Shown here piece after piece: positions 56,500 to 64,000 of a DNA stretch of 64,000 nucleotides (positions are counted from its first letter, which is position 1; each line of letters opens with the position of its first letter). The notes under the pieces were generated by a model. That model saw only the letters and a list, made by a program, of their open reading frames with translations, had not been told where the DNA came from and did not search any database. The translations under genes and the position numbers were made by a program. Source of the stretch: Lucifuga dentata. Its lineage: Eukaryota; Chordata; Actinopteri; Ophidiiformes; Bythitidae. The stretch covers positions 90,619 to 154,618 of the forward strand of contig VXCM01003130.1 of the NCBI GenBank assembly GCA_014773175.1, read 5' to 3'.

Positions 56500-56815
56500 G
56501 CCAATCAGCATGAATGTGGTCTGGCTCACTTTGTATTCTCAGTCACCATTGCAGGTGTAAATACAATCCATGCAGCTGGGAAATATTTGTGAGATACAAG
56601 CTGCCAACACTTTAAAAACAGCAACAGCCCATGAAAAAAAAAGACATTAATGATTTAAAAATAAGATGAAGCTTGTCAATGGAACAAAGCAAAACAGGCT
56701 TCAGTAGAGTAACGAGCCGCCTGCTGAGATTCCGTCACAATGCAGGCATCAGTCCAGATAATGTGTGAATATGAGAGATCACAGTTTAATAAAAGGTAAA
56801 AATGGAGCCTCGGTG
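56500..56815 (+). mobile_element. Second MITE family, copy 4 (partial)
   Basis: Shares GGTCTGGC, CAGCTGGGA(A/C)A(C/T)ATTTGTGAG and CGCC(T/A)(A/G)CTGAGAT blocks with copy 1, and ends AAAATGGAGCCTC, close to that family's terminus. Confidence 0.55.
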
Positions 56816-59491
56816 TATTTTGATGATGATACGTGTAACAATGTGAGAATAAATTAAGAGATTTTTGCGACTTTGGCAGAAGTTTGCAGTCTAACTTTGG
56901 ATTTAGAGCATTTACATGACAGTGCTTCAGCATGTTTGCACATTTTGGGTCCTTATGTTGCAATTCTATTTTTGTTCATGGGATTTTGTGCTTGTGTGTG
57001 CGTGTGTGTGCATGTGTGCGCATGCATATGTGTGTGTGAGACACTGTGTCAACCACCTGGAGAGAAGCAGCCTGGTGAGAGAAGCTTATGGAGCATCTAA
57101 TCCTCGCCTTAATGTGGCAGAAGCATTTTCTTCAAAACGACCATCATTATTAAACTCTTGAGGCTTGCTCTCTGTTTGTGTGTGTGTGTGTGTGTGTGTG
57201 AGTATGTTAAGCAGACAGTAGACACACTTACATACCCTTGAAAGCAGCATTTTGCAGGAAGATACAGTAAGCGTGCCTTCATGTGTCTTCTTAAGCACCA
57301 ATGTAGGTCAGATGTATTGCAAACTGAACTGTTGACAAAACCAGGGGGATTATATTATACAAGAGACAGTGGCAACNCCCCCTCAGACACAACACACACA
57401 CACAAATGTGCATACCATCCCAAAGGCAGACATTATACAAATCCACGGTCCACGGCAACATAAAATGACTAAATGTTTACTAAGATAACATTTCTCATAA
57501 TATTTCTCTCAGAAGTTGTTGGATGCCAAAACCAGAGCTAAAGGGAGAGAAGATATTACATTTATATTCATTAGTTGGACAGATAATAGTCCAATAGATT
57601 GATAATGTTGCCATTGAGCCTCCCTTATGTTTGTCTTTCAGCTTATTTTGTCATTTTTCTGCCAACCTCATGACCTAAAAATGGATGCATTTTTAAAATA
57701 AGACTACGACTTATTTTGAGCTCATTTGACAAATGTCTATGCATTTGATAACAAAAGACATTTTTAGGGATAAAGTTTATTTCCATAACCACCGTGTGGC
57801 TCTTTTCCATGGATAAGATGTCAGAGCTGAAGTCGGTTAACTCAAAGTCAGAGATGATTGTGAACCAGCTTGTGTTTCCTGCGGCCCCACAGCCTTTCAT
57901 AAAACCAACAGTTTGTGTAAAGGGTTGTGCTACAATTCTTGTTCTTGTATCTCTGGTGATGACCAAATCATAATCAAGAAGTTGGTTTCCTCGACTGACC
58001 ACTGAACAATTGTGTGATTTGTGTTATGAGTTAAAATGTAGAAGCTATGAGAGGAGAGAGTATTCTTGCTAAGCTAAAAGCTACATAATGCTGCAGTTTC
58101 TTACAGGAAATAACGGCTCTGTACATACACAGTATAGTATGTATGACATCTATCCTGCCCCTGCATGAAGAGCACCAATTTGTTGGGGGGAGGAGGGGGT
58201 TTACATCAGTGGAAACACACTCGTGGTGGTCTTGAGGAAAGCCTGGAATCCATATGGAGAGAATCCATTTTAAAACGTCCGTCCACTTAGACAAGATAGC
58301 CTATTTACAATATTAAAAACAAACAATACAAAAATATGACAGCAAACTGAATCTGCCACAATATGTATAGATGGATTCCATCCTTTGTTTAAGCTTCCCT
58401 TTAATGACCAGACTTGGAAAAGTTAAACATGGGACAGAAGTACATGCAGAAGTAATGTGTGCAGCATTTATGCTCAATGAGCCTGGATAAATAAAGGTTA
58501 ATAAATCAAATGGTTTATTAGCCATAAATAAAGCCATTGCTTATAACTTTTGTATATTTTGTAGAAAATGGCATCTGTAATTTTTATGCCAACCTCAAGG
58601 CCTCCGTGTGAGATTCGCTGTCGTCTGGCTTTATGCCTCCATGTCCTCACCATCAATCTGTCTCTGTGCGAGTAAACTGCAGAGGCAGCATCATATGGCC
58701 CCTGACAGCTTCCATACTTTTCCTTCTCCCTCATCTCAGCAAAAACCGCTGAACCCTCAACAGCGCCAGAGAGGGGAAAGACAGAGAGAAGCAAAGGACG
58801 GACAGAGACACGCAGCGTCCCATCTGTTTACGATGATGTGCCATTTTCCTTGTCAGGTTTACATGTTGTCAGTAATTCTGCACGTCCATCTGCCTGCGTT
58901 TTGTCCATCTGTCTCTTATGTGTCTCTCTGCTTATACAGGTATGTGTGAGTGGGTCTCGTGCCTGGACTGTCTTCATGCTTATGTAAGCTTGTAGTACAG
59001 TAATAAGTGTATTTCAGTCCCTTCCACTTTAATGCTGCATTAGGCATGTTGGTAAAGTAAAATCTCTGTGAATTTCAATTCAGATCTCAGAAGTTACGTC
59101 ACAATAAATAATGCTAATCAAAAGAGACTCTTTGTCTCTGTCATTGTTTACAACAAGTGACTGTTGCTTAACCAAAAAACTGTGAAAATGACTAAGATGC
59201 AACAAATATAATTAAAAATCATGCTGCTCCCTGTTTTAGTGCATCTCTATTTGCTGCTTTGTTGGTTCATGTGTTAAAAATATTAAGAATAGCGTTGCAC
59301 ATGCTCATGAGTGGTCCTTTGTTGAAGTTTCATAATCCACTTCCCATTTTCCAGTTCAAGTAAGCTGGTTCTGTTGAAAATTCTCCATCCCTCAGAAAAG
59401 AGGATGAAATATAACTCAGTCATTTTGCAAAAGTAATCCATGCTAATTTGTCTCAGGTGATGATGAGCCCACCTACTTTTCCTCTTATCTA
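56816..59491. other. Intergenic, no gene supported
   Basis: Short TG/CA runs near 57000, 57178 and 57395. The longest frame, 57643-58002 on the - strand (119 residues), has no recognisable motif and no splice or poly-A context. Confidence 0.4.
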
Positions 59492-60401
59492 CACTGAAAA
59501 AACTGATGTTGACCCCTTTTAGATGTTACATATAAAAGTTTAGCCTTATTTAATTGATTTCAACGTGTTATTTTGCTCTGCTCAATATTTTTGAGTAGTT
59601 GGAATTATATCTCCCAGTGCTTCAAACATTCTAATTTTATTTAATTAAAAGCAACTAGAANTTGGAATTATATCTCCCAGTGCTTCAAACATTCTAATTT
59701 TATTTAATTAAAAGCAACTAGAAAAAATGTCACAGCTCTATTATCATCTATTAATTCCAATAAATTAAAAATATTGAGTAGGCCAAAATAACACGTTTAA
59801 ATCAATTAAATAAGGCTACATTTTTATATGTAACATCTAAAAAGGATCAATATCAGTTTTCCCATGAGTATACACATGGAGTTGTGTTAAATGGGCAGTG
59901 GTAGCCTAAAGGTCAGAGAAGTGAACTGCTGATTCACAGGTTACCAGTTCAGTCCTTGGACCAGCAGCAGAAATCTGGGTTGGGAAGTGAATGAGAGGTG
60001 GAGTCTGGTTGTACCTGGGCACCAAGTGTGAATGATGTGAGTCTGTGAGCAGGATGTTCCTGTAAAAGAGCATTTAATACTCAGCAAACTATGCCTGAAT
60101 AAAACAAAGGTTAAAAAAAACTGCACTTAATTTTAATATTTAGTTATTACACCACTGGATTGAGCTATATTTACTCAAAAAAACTGAGCCAAGCTAATTA
60201 AGTTTACTCAGGTCTATTTGGAATGACTAAGGAAATTTAAGTGAAATGTACTCAATTTGTTTTAGCTAAAACTACAAATTTAATTTTGCTGAAATTACTT
60301 ATAAATATTAAATGCAGCCAACTTAAAAATATACAGACAAATCTAACTAATTTTTTTTACATGCCACTACTTGACATATAAAAATTCCCATTTTTTCAGT
60401 A
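59492..60401. mobile_element. CACTG-ended element with long inverted repeats and nested SINE
   Basis: Starts CACTGAAAAAAC and ends TTTTTTCAGTA. From about 59503 to 59600 a long block (TTAGATGTTACATATAAAA, CCTTATTTAATTGATTT, ACGTGTTATTTTG) recurs inverted at about 59755-59860. CACTG ends suggest an EnSpm/CACTA-type non-autonomous element, but a 3-bp target duplication is not evident, so this is tentative. An n at 59661 separates exact 62-bp copies. Confidence 0.5.
59893..60121 (+). mobile_element. tRNA-derived SINE
   Basis: Begins GGGCAGTGGTAGCCTAAAGG, resembling a tRNA-derived pol III A box, then a B-box-like GGTTACCAGTTCAGTCC about 45 bases later. It ends AAAACAAAGGTTAAAAAAAA. Length about 230 bp fits a tRNA-head SINE. 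It lies inside the CACTG element. Confidence 0.6.
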
Positions 60402-61263
60402 TAAGATTACAGTATGTTGCTGTAATGTTGAGTTTTGACAACAAAGTTTGCTGACACTCTGACATGAGCATTTTCTTATCTGCATTCTACCTGAATAAAT
60501 AGGAGGGAATCGTTAAGAACAACTGAGGAACAAAACAAGGATTTGTAAAACTTCCTCAGTGAAGATTAAACTGTTGTTTTCAGATCAGACTGTGAAATGT
60601 CACAGGTATTTTGTAGAAAGTGATTGGACTTTTCCTCTCATCATTCCCGAGTTTACGTTGTGTTCAACCCAGATTTATGTTTTGTGTTGCAAACTGCCTA
60701 CAGTTATTGCAATCTATTCTTATCTATTCTATTCTATTGCTATCTAAGTTGGCTCTAATATGCTAGCTTAATGTTTTACCCTTCCTATCTTTATAATAAA
60801 CTTATATTCTTTCACCCTGAAGCCATCACTACTGCAAACACAAAGTCAACACTTCAGTATCTGGACTTCAGGATTAAACCTTCACTGTTTCCATAAGATC
60901 ATGTCACAGATTTGAATAATATGCTGCATTTTAATAATTTAAAGGTTTGACTTCAGAGCACTAAATGGGGATAACCACTGCTAAGAAACACAGAGTGAAG
61001 CTCAACAGTTTTAATAGAAAAGTAAAGTGTGGTAGCAGATGTTCAAGCTAAAAGAGGAAAAAAAACCCATAAGTAATCTAAAACAGTGGTTAAAAATTTA
61101 AACGCAGTGCTACCCAATTATAGACTCTGGCACAGAGTCGATGGAGCAAAAACAATTATCTAAACAAAAATCTTTAACTATTTGGTCTCCAGTTCTTTTG
61201 TGTCCCTTATTTTCTTCTGCGTTGGCCCTCCCTTGGAGTTCGACAGTGGAGAAGCAGTGAAAT
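60402..61263. other. Intergenic, nothing recognised
   Basis: AT-rich, no repeat family or coding signal that I can identify. Confidence 0.4.
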
Positions 61264-61634
61264 ATGGCGTCATGGCTGCTGGGTGGTCGTCAATGTAGCG
61301 TGTACCAGCTCATGCTCGCGTCCTTGCTGCTGCTTGCAGAAGTCCTGGCTGACGCTCCAAATGCTTCACGGGGAGGCCGGCCCATCTCTCAGGCATGCCA
61401 GATGCAGCCGGACGGAAACTCCTTATGGCGTCTCATCTGCTCCACCTTTTCGTTCGTTCCTCAGATTTCTGCGCGGTCCCTGGAAGCAGCTCAGCATGCC
61501 GTTCATTCTCCTTTTGCTCTGCAGCCGCCTCTTCCCATCCGCCCTTTTGCCGGGCGGGTTCTTGGGCCTAATAAAGGTGCTCCTTCCACGTCCGTGCTGG
61601 GAATGTTCACTCAGTCTTTGATTCCTGATTACAG
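61264..61634 (+). CDS. Possible first coding exon of a secreted protein
   Basis: ATG with A at -3 and G at +4 begins MASWLLGGRQ, followed by a hydrophobic LMLASLLLLAEVLA and a likely cleavage before DAPNAS, which resembles a signal peptide with an N-glycosylation site. The frame stays open for 124 codons in locally GC-rich DNA. It ends at a CAG|GTAGCC donor-like site (61634/61635) one base before the in-frame TAG. I see no downstream partner exon and do not recognise the product. A second long frame overlaps it, which weakens the case. Confidence 0.3.
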
Positions 61635-62567
61635 GTAGCCATGCTGGAAAGAAAAGAGACATACATGCTGTACTACCCAATAAAGATTGGGTTAAAAAAA
61701 TCATGCATTATCAAGAAAGTCAAAAGCTATTTTTCAAACCCATGCAAAAAATAAAATAGGCACATTTTTAGGATCAGGTCTAACTCAGTCAGCTGTCTCT
61801 TGTGACAATTGCACTGTTTTGAATTAGCAAAGAAACAAAATTACTGAAAGATAAAAGTTGATCTTGTTACCTTGTTGTCTACTCACACACTATCTGCAAA
61901 CCCTCCAGCATGATCAATAAGTCAGTTATTCTCCTGTATTCTAGTGAAGCATATCAGGAAGCATTCATGTTATTCCCACTTAGAGAAAATCAAAGCAGAA
62001 AGAACGCTGATTCATCAGCATCTGCACATTTCCCATGACAACAGACACCAGGTTCAGATCTCATTGCTGTCTCAATCATTTTTCTTTGAGCTTTTTTTCC
62101 TTCCACAGGCCAAAAAGTAATCTTTGCTCTACGTCCTACTGAGAGTCATCCTGGTCAAAAAGCGAACCAAGCGAACCAAAGGTGAAAAACCAAAAAATAA
62201 AGATTGTAGTGCAGATGGCTCATATATACCAACTAAAGTTAGCCAGAAATATTGAGACATCTGCTGTAGTGCCAGCTGTTTGATATTATCTCATGTTTTC
62301 AGGGTTCTCATTATCAAACTAATGAGTTGGAGAAACAGCGAAGTCAGCTCCAGAAATTAGCTATAGCTGTTTGTAGCCGTTTTCATGAGGTCGTAACCCC
62401 TTTTTGGGCTAGCTGCAATCCCACAATGTGTTTTCTCAGACTGCGTCTTTCATCATTCAGTCTAAGCTCCTGCAGCATAAAGCAGAGATTTTCTCTCTCT
62501 GCTCTAAGGGTCTGCCTTCAACTTTTTAAAGTGTGTCTGTTTAATTTAAAAAAAAAAAAAAAAAAAN

Positions 62568-62609
<42 letters not shown>

Positions 62610-62904
62610 CAGGTTTGCCCAAAATTACTAGGATACAACAAATACAATTAAAGGTCACTGCTCTTTTCTTAATACTCTGGTGTCAAGCTTCGACATTTCC
62701 CATTTCCTGTTTCCTCCCTCTGGTGACTCGTTTTTTTCCTTCTCTCCTGCTTACTCATCCTTTTGTTATTCTTTAATGCTCTATATTCACCTCCTTCTCT
62801 CTCGTTCCACAGCCTTTCAGATTTTAGACATCCCTTCCGTTTCCTCTGCCTCTGACTCAACATATCAACCTCTTTTCATTCTGATGCTAGTGGACTCTCT
62901 TGAC
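61635..62904. other. Intergenic
   Basis: Apart from the A-run/(GA)n tract and CT-rich DNA at 62700-62820, nothing recognised. Confidence 0.4.
62545..62604. repeat. A-run and (GA)n tract with gap
   Basis: About 20 A, an n at 62567, then about 17 GA units. Confidence 0.9.
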
Positions 62905-63455
62905 GTGATCATATGTTTGAGCCTAATATACAGTATACAACCTGCATATATGTTACGTTGCTGACAATGATTTTCCAAAATATTAAAACTGTATTTTAGT
63001 TTTCCTGTCATTTTTTCTAATCTCCTAATCTTTCTAAATCAAATGTTCAGGTGATACACCCACCTTAAAATTCAATGTTTTGCCTCCTAACATATTGTAC
63101 AGATTGTAGAAGGCATGGTCGTTTTAATTTCTTGCTAAAAGCCATCTTCTCCTGCTACTATATTTCCTGCCAGAGAAATACTTCATCTTTCATGCAGTTC
63201 TGTGTTGGATCGGTTAAATAAAATTACTTCAGCAAAAAAACCTAACAGACCTTTTGTTCGCTGTGATGGATTACGTATCTCAAGCGTGTTTCAAGTCTCT
63301 ACAAGTTGATTTTAATAGCGTACTAGAATGAACTGAAACTAATGGGTGGTCTGGAAAGTAGGAAAAGCAATTCTAATATTTACTGTTCCGGTAGAATGTT
63401 TTGGGAAATGGTTGTCAGTAGCGTATGCAGGTTATACATTGGGCATCCATTAATG
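62905..63455 (+). mobile_element. TTAA-type MITE, copy I (both tips decayed)
   Basis: Starts recognisably at ATGTTTGAGCCTAATATAC and runs through the shared blocks ACAAGTTGATTTTAATAGCG and GAATGAACTGAAAC to TTGGGAAATGGTTGTCAGTA. The outer AGGACCATACC tips and TTAA are not preserved. Confidence 0.7.
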
Positions 63456-64000
63456 GCCTGTTTGTAAATATTCAATGGTATTATAATGTTTGATCATATA
63501 AATATATGCTACTGTTGTCAGCCAGACAAGTTTCGATTGTGAATGCAGACATATTGATCAGCCATTTTGTGTTGTTACATATAGTGCATGTTGGCTTGCT
63601 GACCTTAATTGTACACATCCTGGATGCTGTCAATACGCTCACAATCTGAAGCCTAATTGACAACAGATGAGTGAGCAACTGAGTGTGTGTGTGAGCGAGT
63701 GAGAGTGTGAGCACAGCTGGCAAATATATGCACACATCAGCAATTCCTGCTCACTGTAGCAAAACAGTATATAGTATACAGTATATGGGGCTGTAATTAT
63801 CATAATACTAGGGTAGAAAAAGAAAAAAAATCAAAAATTTGCTGAGATTAAAACCACTGTATATTATATGCAATATTAAAATATGCAATATTAAATAACT
63901 CAAACTCCTTTACAGGAAAAATTTTCTTTGTTATTATCAGGCCGGAAGGTGAGAACCCAGAAGCAGAGACCAACTCACGGGTAAGATGACAAGAAACTAA
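63456..64000. other. Window end, nothing recognised
   Basis: AT-rich with short TA-rich motifs; no coding signal. Confidence 0.4.

Noticed and set aside
57643..58002. 119-residue open frame on the - strand
   Set aside because: No recognisable motif, no splice or poly-A context, and surrounded by non-coding DNA. One frame of this length is expected by chance in 64 kb.
59893..59965. Functional tRNA gene
   Set aside because: A- and B-box-like motifs are degenerate, no cloverleaf closes, and an A-rich tail follows; this is a SINE head.

Overview
This 64 kb window is vertebrate nuclear DNA, almost certainly from a teleost fish. The evidence is long introns with GT/AG junctions, dense (CA)n and (CT)n microsatellites, many short terminal-inverted-repeat elements (MITEs), and the dispersed fish repeat ending in GGATAGATGG. 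There are no operons, rRNA, tRNA genes or CRISPR arrays.

The main gene, on the + strand, covers the first 38 kb: an orthologue of myocardin-related transcription factor A (mrtfa, also called mkl1). I assembled 19 coding exons (1485-38231). Every junction keeps the reading frame, and after removing one assembly duplication the sum is 3888 nt, or 1295 residues plus stop. The protein has three actin-binding RPEL motifs, the basic B1 segment, a short Gln tract, a SAP domain, a leucine zipper and a C-terminal acidic region ending in DLQIHWDSCL, the MRTFA-type terminus. An unusually long Gln/Lys-rich segment (about residues 739-911) follows the zipper and accounts for much of the extra length over the mammalian protein.

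The introns and the distal 26 kb are transposon graveyard. I recognise: a TTAA-flanked, piggyBac-like MITE family (nine copies); a second MITE family with a GGCC(C/T)CATTT end (four copies); a third repeat (three copies, one at the window start); a 0.9 kb element with arrays of a 12-bp palindrome; a GGCCACAAG-type inverted-repeat element; a TA-flanked pogo-like element with a transposase N-terminal relic; a CACTG-type element containing a tRNA-like SINE; and a broken LINE on the - strand (about 51.2-54.0 kb). One piggyBac-like copy sits inside the second MITE's terminus at a TTAA, which gives both the target-site duplication and the order of insertion.

Distal to mrtfa there is no clear intact gene. 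At 49.2-50.8 kb lies a single-exon coiled-coil gene of about nine 31-34-residue repeats, broken by one stop and three one-base indels that can be diagnosed by comparing its own repeats. A possible secreted-protein first exon (61264-61634) and a possible two-exon micro-ORF (42498-42736) are weak candidates.

The assembly has single 'n' characters, many lying between two identical 62-67-bp copies. These look like unmerged contig ends. One lies inside the mrtfa SAP exon and breaks its frame artificially.
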